Assembly: GCF_002117145.1 (NCBI RefSeq)
Contig: NZ_CP008743.1
Location: forward strand, 1,573,501 to 1,637,500
Source: Candidatus Nucleicultrix amoebiphila FS5
Lineage (GTDB): Bacteria; Pseudomonadota; Alphaproteobacteria; Caedimonadales; Nucleicultricaceae
Direction of reading: 5' to 3'
DNA: 64,000 bases
The position numbers and the translations under genes are program-made. Under the pieces are notes generated by a model. It searched no databases, was not told the DNA's origin, and saw only the letters and a list, made by a program, of their open reading frames with translations. This document shows, piece after piece, positions 26,699-34,923 of this stretch; position 1 is the stretch's first letter, and every line of letters starts with the position of its first letter.

Positions 26699-28042
26699 TT
26701 AAATAGCCTTTTGGTAAGCGCTTGATTTTGTAGCCTGGATTCCATTCTCATTATATTGTTTAATTTTGTTGCGCAGCGTTCGTATAGAAATTCCAAGAAT
26801 ATGGGCTGCTTGTGTGCGGTTTCCCAGACAATGACTGAGGGTTCCAAGAATTAGATCTCTCTCAACTTCTTCAACTGTACGACCGATTAGAAGGTTTTGA
26901 AGATTTTCATAACCTGCAGGAAACTGACTATTGTTTTCTGGATCTTTGTTTGTAAGCTGAAGACAGTCAGGAGTAATCATGTCTGTTGGCGCAAGCAGAA
27001 CAGAACGATGAATGGTGTTCTCAAGTTCCCTCACGTTGCCCCGCCATGGATGGGTTTTAAGAATTTCAGTAGCTTCACTATTAAGCTTCTTCATGGGAAG
27101 ACCATTTGATTTTGTGTATTTATCAATAAAATATTCAGCTAAAAGAGGTATGTCTATTGGACGTTCACGCAAGCCTGGCAATTTTAAATTAACTACATTA
27201 AGACGGAAATAGAGGTCTTCTCGGAAATGCCCTTCACGAACGTATTTTTCTAGATCACGATTACTCGTTGCAAGGATACGAATGTTAACCTTTATTGGTT
27301 TCGTTCCTCCTACTCGGTCAATCTCACGTTCTTGAATAGCTCTTAAAAGTTTAGCTTGAAGATTTGGGTGCATCTCACTGATTTCGTCAAGAAGCAATGT
27401 ACCTCCATTAGCTTCTTCAAATTTTCCGATGCGTCTTGCTATAGCACCAGTAAATGCTCCTTTTTCATGCCCAAATAATTCAGATTCCATAAGGTTTTCT
27501 GGGATAGCTGCACAGTTTACAGAGATAAAAGGAAAGTTTTTGCGACGACTTTTTTGATGAATAAAACGAGCCATTACTTCTTTACCAGTTCCAGACTCTC
27601 CTGTAATAAGAACACTGGCATCACTAGGAGAAATTTGTTCGGCCAACTTTAAAATAGGCTTCATGGACGGATCTTCAGAGATTACAGCATCATCTCGTTT
27701 GGCGACGACTTCAATAACAGCAGCAATCAAATTTGGATCAGGAGGTAATGGGATGTATTCTTTCGCACCTGCTCTGATAGCTTTGGTTGCAGGTTCAGCA
27801 TCAGTTCCCAAACCACAAGCCACAACGGGGATGAAGAAGCGTTCTGTATCTAAGGCTTCAATCATTGAGCGAATATCAAGATTGACATCAATCATAATTA
27901 AATCTGCACCACGACCAGATCTTAATGTTTCCATTGCTTCATGGATCGTGTCACATTGAGATACTGTAGCACCTCGTGCTAAAGCAATTTTACTTGCTGT
28001 GATAATATGTCCTTTTAAATCGCCAATAATCAATAAACGCAT
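26699..28042 (-). CDS. flbD: FlbD-type sigma-54-dependent flagellar transcription activator
   Basis: This 447-residue protein closely follows Caulobacter FlbD: an N-terminal receiver-like domain (MRLLIIGDLKG, possible acceptor Asp52), an AAA+ domain with Walker A TGESGTGKE, GAFTGA for sigma-54 contact, and a C-terminal Fis-type HTH (GNRTQAAHILGISIRTLRNK). The receiver lacks the usual acidic pair near residue 8, as I recall for FlbD. It would activate sigma-54 flagellar promoters, such as the one at 19254-19270, and sits in the fliF operon. Confidence 0.9.
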   Translation of the reverse strand: MRLLIIGDLKGHIITASKIALARGATVSQCDTIHEAMETLRSGRGADLIMIDVNLDIRSMIEALDTERFFIPVVACGLGTDAEPATKAIRAGAKEYIPLPPDPNLIAAVIEVVAKRDDAVISEDPSMKPILKLAEQISPSDASVLITGESGTGKEVMARFIHQKSRRKNFPFISVNCAAIPENLMESELFGHEKGAFTGAIARRIGKFEEANGGTLLLDEISEMHPNLQAKLLRAIQEREIDRVGGTKPIKVNIRILATSNRDLEKYVREGHFREDLYFRLNVVNLKLPGLRERPIDIPLLAEYFIDKYTKSNGLPMKKLNSEATEILKTHPWRGNVRELENTIHRSVLLAPTDMITPDCLQLTNKDPENNSQFPAGYENLQNLLIGRTVEEVERDLILGTLSHCLGNRTQAAHILGISIRTLRNKIKQYNENGIQATKSSAYQKAI

Positions 28043-28065
28043 TTCTATCTCCTCACCTCTTAAAC

Positions 28066-28401
28066 TTAAACTCTTCCTGATTTAATAATTTCTGTCATTG
28101 TAATACCAAGCTGTTCATTCACGATCACAATCTCTCCTCTAGCAACAAGACGATTGTTCACAAAAATATCAATGGGTTCACCAGCTTTTCTATCCAACTC
28201 AATGACCGCGCCTCGTCCAAGTTTGAGAAGTTGTTCTACGCGCATGGTAGCAGAACCAAGAACAGCTGAAACTTGTACAGGCACTTCGTAAACTGCTTTT
28301 AGATCAGCTTCCTGAACAACGTGCTCTCCACTGCTGTTTTCTAAGTTCTGGAGGTCAATGTTCTCTTTCTGTGTAGCATTCGTATTTTCAGTTTCCGACA
28401 T
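28066..28401 (-). CDS. fliN: Flagellar motor switch protein FliN
   Basis: This 111-residue protein has an acidic N-terminus and the SpoA/FliN domain (about residues 40-108): VPVQVSAVLGSATMRVEQLL, GAVIELDRKAGEPIDIFVNN and VARGEIVIVNEQLGITMTEI. FliN completes the C-ring with FliG and FliM; fliM is not in the window. It overlaps the fliH stop by 14 bases, indicating coupling. Confidence 0.93.
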   Translation of the reverse strand: MSETENTNATQKENIDLQNLENSSGEHVVQEADLKAVYEVPVQVSAVLGSATMRVEQLLKLGRGAVIELDRKAGEPIDIFVNNRLVARGEIVIVNEQLGITMTEIIKSGRV

Positions 28402-29080
28402 GATCTTCGCCTCCTAGATTCTCATTATTTTCAATAACTAGTTTATTTTCTTGAGTCATAGCTTTCTCTTCTTTAGTCAATAAACGATTCAAGGCTATGT
28501 CAATTTTCTTCATAATTTCTTCCGATTGTCTTTTGAGACCAACATTGGCCCATTCTAATGTGCAATCGGCAGGGCCAAGGGTGCTATCTTCCTCAATAAC
28601 GATTGAGTCATGGTGCTTTTCTAAAAGCGGGTTACTGAGAAGAATTTTCTTTAAATTTTCACATAAATTTGTTGGAGTCTTGAGAAGAATTTTAGAAGAG
28701 AAATGATTTCCTGAAAGAGCTTCTTTAATAAAAGACTCAATAATCTCTTGGCCAAAAGCTTTTTCAATTGGAGGACATATTTTTTGTAGAGTAAGTTTTA
28801 CAATCATCGCTAATTGTCCTGCATAGATGTTTTCTAAACTCTCTTTCTCAGCATATAGACCATCTAAGGTTAGATTTAATTGCTTAATGTATTTTGCGGT
28901 GAGATTCTCAATAGCTGCTTTTGCTGCTTCACGGCCTTTGTCAAAGCCTTTTTGATATTCAGCTTCAATTTCTTTCAAATGCCTTTGTCTTTGAACGGCA
29001 TCATTATGAAATTCACTGCCAAAAATGAATTTTTGAGGGTTGTTCGCTTCTTTTTGAGGTATGTTAACCGACGAGTTCAT
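28388..29080 (-). CDS. fliH: Flagellar assembly protein FliH (FlbE-like)
   Basis: FliH regulates the FliI export ATPase. The 230-residue product has the expected N-terminal helix EIEAEYQKGFDKGREAAKAA and a C-terminal region with TLGPADCTLEW. I chose ATG 29080 over 29098 because GAGGA lies about six bases upstream; this leaves a 17-base overlap with fliG. Sequence is diverged, so the call also rests on the position between fliG and fliN, where Caulobacter has flbE/fliH. Confidence 0.82.
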   Translation of the reverse strand: MNSSVNIPQKEANNPQKFIFGSEFHNDAVQRQRHLKEIEAEYQKGFDKGREAAKAAIENLTAKYIKQLNLTLDGLYAEKESLENIYAGQLAMIVKLTLQKICPPIEKAFGQEIIESFIKEALSGNHFSSKILLKTPTNLCENLKKILLSNPLLEKHHDSIVIEEDSTLGPADCTLEWANVGLKRQSEEIMKKIDIALNRLLTKEEKAMTQENKLVIENNENLGGEDHVGN

Positions 29081-30080
29081 CTGCTTCCTCTGTGCCACTT
29101 GAAATCGTTATCTCACCCTTAGCAGCAAGTTCTTTTGTTTGATTAATAATTTCTTGCTGAGCCTCATCAACAGCTTTCAAACGCACCATTCCTAGGGATT
29201 CCATATCTTCTTTTAAAAGCTTCCCTGCACGTTCTGACATGTTTTTGAAGAAAAGTTCTTTTACTGTGTCTGTTGTTCCTTTTAGAGCTAAAGCAAGTTT
29301 TGATTTATCGATAACTCTAATAAGTGTTTGAATCCCTGCAGCATCAAGCTTAATGAGATCATCAAATGTAAACATCAATGCGCGAATTTTCTCAGCTGAT
29401 TCTGTATTTTTTTGCTCAAGTGCTGTCATGAATCGTGATTCGGTAGAACGATCAAAAGCATTGAAAACTTCAGCCATGTGTTCATATGGGTTAGATTGAG
29501 AAGTTCTAGACAAGTTAGCCATAAATTCATTTCTTAAAGTTTTCTCGACGTTTTCAAGTACTTCAGAGCTGACTGATTCCATATGTAACATGCGCAATAC
29601 TACTTCTATGGCGAATTCATCAGGAAGCATGGAAAAAACACGTGCTGAATGAGCAGGTCTAATTTTTGATAAAATAACGGCAACAATTTGTGGGTTCTCG
29701 TTTTTTAGATAATTAGCGAGAAAATCTTCGTTCACATTCGATAGCTTATCCCACATTGTACGTCCTGCGGGACCACTAATATCTGATAAAATATCTCGGA
29801 CTTTACGTTCATCAAATATTGAAGCAAGAAAACGTTCAGTGCTTTCAACTCCTCCTGTAATGGTTCCGCCTGTTTTAAAAAATCTTTGTATAAATTCACC
29901 GTAGATTGCTTCAACAAGCTTTGACTTTACAGATCCTAAAGTAGCCATTTTATGCGATAATTCACGTACTTCTGATTCCGCAAGTCTTTCCAAAATCTTT
30001 GTTGCGCGTTCCTTATTTAAAGACAGCATAAAAATCGCTGCTTTCTCAGTGCCGTTAATTTTTTCTTCTGCTTTCGACAT
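29064..30080 (-). CDS. fliG: Flagellar motor switch protein FliG
   Basis: At 338 residues this is normal for FliG. It shows the N-terminal TEKAAIFMLSLNKE, the middle EHPQ-like region (NENPQIVAVILSKIRPAHSARVF is the equivalent of the EHPQxxA segment) and the C-terminal torque domain (FDDLIKLDAAGIQTLIRVID and KNMSERAGKLLKEDMESLG). FliG couples stator ion flow to rotation and binds FliF. It starts 9 bp after fliF. Confidence 0.95.
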   Translation of the reverse strand: MSKAEEKINGTEKAAIFMLSLNKERATKILERLAESEVRELSHKMATLGSVKSKLVEAIYGEFIQRFFKTGGTITGGVESTERFLASIFDERKVRDILSDISGPAGRTMWDKLSNVNEDFLANYLKNENPQIVAVILSKIRPAHSARVFSMLPDEFAIEVVLRMLHMESVSSEVLENVEKTLRNEFMANLSRTSQSNPYEHMAEVFNAFDRSTESRFMTALEQKNTESAEKIRALMFTFDDLIKLDAAGIQTLIRVIDKSKLALALKGTTDTVKELFFKNMSERAGKLLKEDMESLGMVRLKAVDEAQQEIINQTKELAAKGEITISSGTEEADELVG

Positions 30081-30089
30081 TGTACCCTC

Positions 30090-31700
30090 TTAAGCCGTTT
30101 CAGCCATCCAGCTACGAACGATGGTGACTGCCTCATCTGTTTGTTCTTCAACCATTTTACCGACTTGTTCTATTGTATTTGCACTCATTGCTTCAGGTGC
30201 TTTTAACTGTATTTCTTCTTGTGGCGACCCGGGACCAGAGATTGCTGAAACTTGCTCACTAGCAGGGAGCGCTTGAACGGCATCAGTTGCTTCTCTCATT
30301 GGAAGAGGTTCAATTCTTACACTTTCCAAAATCCTCGTTATAATAGGCTTGAAGACCAAGAGAAGCATAAGTAGTCCAACCAATCCTACGGTCAGCACTT
30401 CAATAATTCTTACGATTTCAGGCTTGGTTAATCCCAAAAAGAATCCTGCGCTTTCAAGAGGACCATCAATATCTGTAGTTGAAAACTGCATGTTTAAGAC
30501 TTCAACATGATCACCGCGTTTCTCATCAAAACCCACAGCTGTTTGGACGAGCTTTGCTAATTGATCCATTTCCTCTTTAGAGCGTGCCTTATATACAGGG
30601 GGGTTAGTTCCTTCTTTGGTATAGATACCGTCTACCATTACTGCCACTGAAACTTTTTTTACACCCCCAATTTCCTTAACGTACTGCTTATGGGTTTTAG
30701 AAATTTCATAATTCACTACTTGTTCGTTGCGATTTGATTGGGATGCATTGCTACCAGCAGGGGAGGCTCCTCCGGGCAGTTGGTTTTCAACGGTGGCTGC
30801 TTGCTTGCCACCTTCGGACTCTTTTTGTCCTTCTTCAATGTTTTGTGTTGAACGAACTACTTGACCATCAGGGCTAAAGATCTCTGAATTTTCTACTATG
30901 CGATCCATATCCATTTCAGTATGGACTTCGGCACTAACTTTTCCAACACCAACGTATTTTTCAAGAAGATGAACAATGGATTGCGTCAGTCTATTTTCGT
31001 AACTGAGACGCATTTCTTCAAGGCTTGTTGCTGTGGCTGCTTCATCATTATTTTCAACGCTGGCAAGAAGATTTCCTTGATCATCAACGATTGAAACACG
31101 TTCTGGAACAAGTCGCGGCACAGCAGCAGCTACAATGTGTTGAATGGCTCTTACTTTCGCTTGACTAAGGCGGCCAGTACCATTGAGTCGTAAAATGATC
31201 GATGCACTTGGCTCTTCTTTGTCTCTTGAAAACAGTTCTCGTTTGGGCAAAACAAGGTGAACACGTGCTGCATTGACTTGTGCCAAAGAACCAATTGTTC
31301 GGGCTAGTTCTCCTTCAAGAGCACGTAGATGATTAATATTTTGGATGAATCCAGATGTACCGAGAGGTTCATCGCGATCAAAAATCTCATAACCAACGGA
31401 ACCACCTCTTGGTAAACCGTGCTCTGCCATCTCCATACGAAGACGTCCAACTTTGCTAACAGGGACATATACTTGTGAACCGCCACCTCTTACTTCCACA
31501 TCAATGCCCATTCCTTCTATTTTAGAAACGATTTTATTAGCATCGGCTAAGTCAAGATCAGAATAAAGTAGGGCAAGTTCAGGTTTTGAGACATAAGAAA
31601 GGAAATAAAAGAATCCTCCCGTCATGGCTAACAGTGTTGCTGAGATCACAGCGAGTCTTACCAGACCAAAGTTCTTTGCTAGATTAAGTGCTGCCTCCAC
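30090..31700 (-). CDS. fliF: Flagellar MS-ring protein FliF
   Basis: The 536-residue protein has an N-terminal membrane helix (about residues 15-38), ring-building motifs including LALLYSDLDLADANKIVSKI and the family FliF block GSLAQVNAARVHLVLPKRELF. A second membrane helix (IEVLTVGLVGLLMLLLVF) precedes a cytoplasmic FliG-binding tail. FliF nucleates the flagellar basal body. It is first in the operon; the 356 bp upstream must hold its promoter, but no sigma-54 site was seen there. Confidence 0.95.
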   Translation of the reverse strand: MEAALNLAKNFGLVRLAVISATLLAMTGGFFYFLSYVSKPELALLYSDLDLADANKIVSKIEGMGIDVEVRGGGSQVYVPVSKVGRLRMEMAEHGLPRGGSVGYEIFDRDEPLGTSGFIQNINHLRALEGELARTIGSLAQVNAARVHLVLPKRELFSRDKEEPSASIILRLNGTGRLSQAKVRAIQHIVAAAVPRLVPERVSIVDDQGNLLASVENNDEAATATSLEEMRLSYENRLTQSIVHLLEKYVGVGKVSAEVHTEMDMDRIVENSEIFSPDGQVVRSTQNIEEGQKESEGGKQAATVENQLPGGASPAGSNASQSNRNEQVVNYEISKTHKQYVKEIGGVKKVSVAVMVDGIYTKEGTNPPVYKARSKEEMDQLAKLVQTAVGFDEKRGDHVEVLNMQFSTTDIDGPLESAGFFLGLTKPEIVRIIEVLTVGLVGLLMLLLVFKPIITRILESVRIEPLPMREATDAVQALPASEQVSAISGPGSPQEEIQLKAPEAMSANTIEQVGKMVEEQTDEAVTIVRSWMAETA

Positions 31701-32056
31701 CGTATTTCTCCTTTAGACAAAGTTAAAAGAAGGCTTTAACGTTATTACTGCACAGTTTTGATCTGAACATATTAAAATTCTCTTAATTGTAACAATAAAT
31801 GGGAAAAAAATTCCCATGACTTGGAACTTTTTTCCTAAATTATGAAAATAAAAGGAAAAATATGCCGTTTTTTTATTTAAAATATTAATTTTTACTTAAA
31901 ATTGATTAAGTAAATAATTAACGCCATAGAAAAAAGAAGTTTAGTGTGATTTGTTTGCTACAGAAAAAACGTAACTTATGATGAGTTTAGTATTCTTCTT
32001 TAGAAAAACTTTGCAATAAAAGCCACACATGTGTGGCTTTCGTTGTTTTTGGTGAA
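31701..32056. other. 356-bp intergenic region between fliF and the ATP-grasp gene
   Basis: This very AT-rich region holds the fliF promoter and, at its right end, a terminator for the ATP-grasp gene. A TTAA-N7-TTAA sequence (31885-31899) resembles a CtrA box but is weak evidence in such AT-rich DNA. Confidence 0.5.
32019..32040 (-). terminator. Terminator of the LysR/ATP-grasp operon
   Basis: AAAGCCACAC-AT-GTGTGGCTTT is a perfect palindrome followed, on the minus strand, by TTATT. It lies 17 bp after the ATP-grasp stop. Confidence 0.75.
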
Positions 32057-33325
32057 TTATGCGGCCTCACTATGAAAATCGTCTACAGGTTCAACGCTGA
32101 GTGCTCGATGAAACCTCAACTCTTCAAAGTCTCTTAAAAGAGTATCGTAGTTTGGATTATAGACAAAGAACTCAGCGGCTTTATGACTTATAGCTTCAGG
32201 TGCAGTGAGGACATCACCTTTTTGTATAAACCAACGAATATCATAAGGGCTGTGGAGGATAGGCGGAATAAGATCCAGAACACGTCCTGGTATTCTTGGG
32301 AAAAACCCCCAAAAACTTTTAATGTTCTGATGAGTAGTAATATTTAAAGGAATGCCCATTTTTATTTTAAAGTCTTCATTAAGAATGTTGATTCCTAAGC
32401 TACGACGATAATTTTCGACAACCAAAGAGCCTGGCGGCCTAGCACCAATTTCAAGAAAAATTAATTCATCGCTTGGAGTGTGAAAAAGTTCAAGGTGCGC
32501 TGAACCACTCTTCATGCCTAAGGCTTTTAGTACATTCTCAGTAAAATTACGCATTCTTTTAGAGAGAGGGTTAGATGCAAGGATGGGAATGCTACCATGA
32601 TTATGTCCCTTTAGAAAATCTAAACCAGAGAACATATAGCGTGAGGCTTGATTGAAATGAATCAGGCCATCTTGAATCAAAACATCACTGTGATAGAGAT
32701 CCCCCTCAATAAGTTCTTCCGCTTCATAATTGTTGCCAAGCATTGACCAATACGCTCTGGAAAAATCACGAAAGTTAGTAATCTTAAAAACGCCAATTGA
32801 AGAATGTTGATCTGTAGGTTTTATCACAAAAGGAGTACCTAAAAAATTGACTATTTCTTCGTACAAATAATCTGGAATAAGTTTTAGTTTTTCTTGCTCA
32901 ATGTTCATGAATTTAGGCGTTTTAATGCCTGCTGCCTGTGCTTTTTTTTTCATAAGAATTTTGTTACGAAAAGCATCAATATAAACTTCGGTGGAGTCAT
33001 ATATATTAAGTTTTCTCTTGAGAAGATCCGTTTCAAGAATATTGATTTCTTCACTGCAAATTATTTCAAGATTGGGATCCTCTATGAGTTCTTTTTGAAC
33101 GATGGATTCAATTTCCGCAAAGGTAAAAGGTTTAATAGTCGTATGTTCGTAACGATTTTGCTTGAGAATATGAATTTTATGAAAGAATTTTTTTTGATTA
33201 TCAGAGAGTTTTTTAAAATAAAGGGAATCTGTGATGAGCTGAAATTTAAAGTCTCCTAGCTTTTTTAGTTCTTCAAAATCATAATATTCAATTTGTCGAC
33301 AATTAATGAAAATTATATTTTTCAT
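32057..33325 (-). CDS. ATP-grasp family ligase
   Basis: The 422-residue protein has an ATP-grasp layout: a short N-terminal Rossmann-like part, then FVIKPTDQHSSIGVFKI (ATP-binding strand and loop), EAEELIEGDLYHSDVLI, and the metal-binding block LIFLEIGARPPGS. Such enzymes join a carboxylate to an amine through an acyl phosphate; the substrates here are unknown. I chose ATG 33325 with GGAGG six bases upstream; the longer frame overlaps the LysR gene. It follows LysR by 13 bp, so the two are probably cotranscribed and face the mutase-like pair. Confidence 0.82.
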   Translation of the reverse strand: MKNIIFINCRQIEYYDFEELKKLGDFKFQLITDSLYFKKLSDNQKKFFHKIHILKQNRYEHTTIKPFTFAEIESIVQKELIEDPNLEIICSEEINILETDLLKRKLNIYDSTEVYIDAFRNKILMKKKAQAAGIKTPKFMNIEQEKLKLIPDYLYEEIVNFLGTPFVIKPTDQHSSIGVFKITNFRDFSRAYWSMLGNNYEAEELIEGDLYHSDVLIQDGLIHFNQASRYMFSGLDFLKGHNHGSIPILASNPLSKRMRNFTENVLKALGMKSGSAHLELFHTPSDELIFLEIGARPPGSLVVENYRRSLGINILNEDFKIKMGIPLNITTHQNIKSFWGFFPRIPGRVLDLIPPILHSPYDIRWFIQKGDVLTAPEAISHKAAEFFVYNPNYDTLLRDFEELRFHRALSVEPVDDFHSEAA

Positions 33326-33338
33326 GGTTTCCTCCCTT

Positions 33339-34253
33339 TTATTGATAAACCTCTTGTATAAATTGTGAAAACGCGACAATTTTTTTTAATTTCTTAAGAC
33401 GTTTTGGATAGATGCAAAAAAGATCAATTTTTGGTCCGCGTTCTTTCGGTAAAATATTCACAAGTTTTGAATTACGAATGGCGGGATGTTTATTGGGAAT
33501 TAAAATAATTCCCACCCCATCTTCAGCAAGTTGAGTTCTTCCAATAGGACCATTGAGTGTCAAAAACGGTTTGCGACTTTCGCCTTCAGGCATTCCAACT
33601 TTTAAATGCCAATCAAGATCTGCATAGGGATGAGATTGGAACTCTCCATGTGCAATGAGTCGATGTTTATTGAGATCACTTATTTTCTGTGGCAATCCAT
33701 ATTTTTGTATATAATCTCTGCTTGCATACAGTCTTAAGTGCATTGTCATAATAGGGTGTTGAATAAGATCAGCGCGACCTTTTAGTTTTGGACGAATGAC
33801 GACATCTAAATCACCATTAGCAGGATCAAGGTCAAAATCACTGGCAGCAATCGACAAACGTAGTTTAGGATATTTTTCTATGAATAGGGGGATTTTGGGG
33901 GAAAGATAGTTTGAAATAAACCCTTGTGATGCTGAAATTCTCAAAGTTCCTTCAGTCTCAGATTCATCTTCTTTGACTCTTTGAATTGCCGTATCAATTT
34001 CTAAAAATACATCACGAATCGAGAAAAATAACTCTTCTCCTTTTTGCGTGAGTTTTATGCCTTGCGAAACTCTCACAAATAGATCATTTTCAAGCTCATC
34101 TTCTAAATGACTTATTTGATGAGAAAGAGCTGGTTGACTTGTTTTAAGGGCTTTAGCTGCTCTACTAAACGATCCAAACTTTGCAACCCAATAAAATATT
34201 CTTAATCTATCCCAATTCAATCTTGACGCCTTAATGCAGTTGTTTTTAAGCAC
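33339..34253 (-). CDS. LysR-family transcriptional regulator
   Basis: The 304-residue protein has the N-terminal winged HTH (residues 14-74: LRIFYWVAKFGSFSRAAKAL, then SQPALSHQISHLEDELENDL) and a C-terminal periplasmic-binding-like sensor domain. It is divergent from the mutase-like operon and cotranscribed with the ATP-grasp gene, so it probably controls both directions in response to a small metabolite. A T-N11-A dyad lies 34 bp upstream of its start. Confidence 0.93.
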   Translation of the reverse strand: MLKNNCIKASRLNWDRLRIFYWVAKFGSFSRAAKALKTSQPALSHQISHLEDELENDLFVRVSQGIKLTQKGEELFFSIRDVFLEIDTAIQRVKEDESETEGTLRISASQGFISNYLSPKIPLFIEKYPKLRLSIAASDFDLDPANGDLDVVIRPKLKGRADLIQHPIMTMHLRLYASRDYIQKYGLPQKISDLNKHRLIAHGEFQSHPYADLDWHLKVGMPEGESRKPFLTLNGPIGRTQLAEDGVGIILIPNKHPAIRNSKLVNILPKERGPKIDLFCIYPKRLKKLKKIVAFSQFIQEVYQ

Positions 34254-34286
34254 TTTCTTATCTGTATTGAGTTATATTAACACTTA

Positions 34287-34301
34287 CTATGGTCACTATA
34301 G
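34287..34301. promoter_or_regulatory. Candidate LysR-type operator
   Basis: CTAT-GGTCACT-ATAG includes a T-N11-A core with dyad symmetry in the 238-bp region shared by the divergent LysR and mutase-like genes. Confidence 0.4.
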
Positions 34302-34491
34302 ACGATTGGGCAAAAATATGAAATATGAGAATTTAAAGTCTATGTGAGCATGATCTTTTCAGAAAATAAGATAATTGACCAGCAAGCAATTTATGAGTTA
34401 TTTTGAAACCACTATAAGCGGAGAAAAAAAATCTTCAATGAAAAAACAATGAGAGAGTAGGGATAATGATTGAGTAGGGAGGATTAATAAA

Positions 34492-34923
34492 ATGCATACT
34501 AATTTTCAGAAAGTTGTTCTTTCATCAACATCTTCGGATTCTCACACCTGGAATCTTGTTTACCTAGAATTACTGATGAGAGAGTTGGGCTTTGATGTCG
34601 TTAATCTGGGAGCCTGTGTTGCCAGTAGTAAAGTGATTCAAGCCTGTCATCGTCATCACCCTTTTATATTAGTTTTGAGTTCAGTAAATGGTCTAGGACA
34701 CATTAAGGGGACTGAGCTGATTCAAGAAATCCGAAAAATGACACTTCTTCACAAGATGAAAGTTGTGTTGGGAGGTAAGCTTACTTTGAATGGAACTTTG
34801 ACAGATCAAGAAAGAAAAAAACTTATACAATCAGGATTTGATGCCATCTATTCAGAAACGGAAATTGTAGATTTTCAAAATTATCTATTATACGAGTCTC
34901 AAAAAATTAAAGCAGTTGCTTGA
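34492..34923 (+). CDS. B12-binding subunit, glutamate-mutase (GlmS/MutS)-like
   Basis: This 143-residue protein fits the small cobalamin-binding subunit of glutamate mutase. It has SSDSHTWN (D-x-H, His18 as likely cobalt ligand; the usual Gly of DxHxxG is Asn21), ELGFDVVNLG, ILVLSSVNGLGHIKG and KVVLGGKL. GGGAGG lies nine bases upstream. The stop overlaps the next gene as ATGA. It needs adenosylcobalamin; no B12 synthesis gene is in the window. A function as part of a carbon-skeleton mutase is well supported; the exact substrate is not. Confidence 0.85.
   Translation: MHTNFQKVVLSSTSSDSHTWNLVYLELLMRELGFDVVNLGACVASSKVIQACHRHHPFILVLSSVNGLGHIKGTELIQEIRKMTLLHKMKVVLGGKLTLNGTLTDQERKKLIQSGFDAIYSETEIVDFQNYLLYESQKIKAVA

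Noticed and set aside
31885..31899. TTAA-N7-TTAA resembling a CtrA box upstream of fliF
   Set aside because: Expected often by chance in such AT-rich sequence; no second element or conserved flank supports it.
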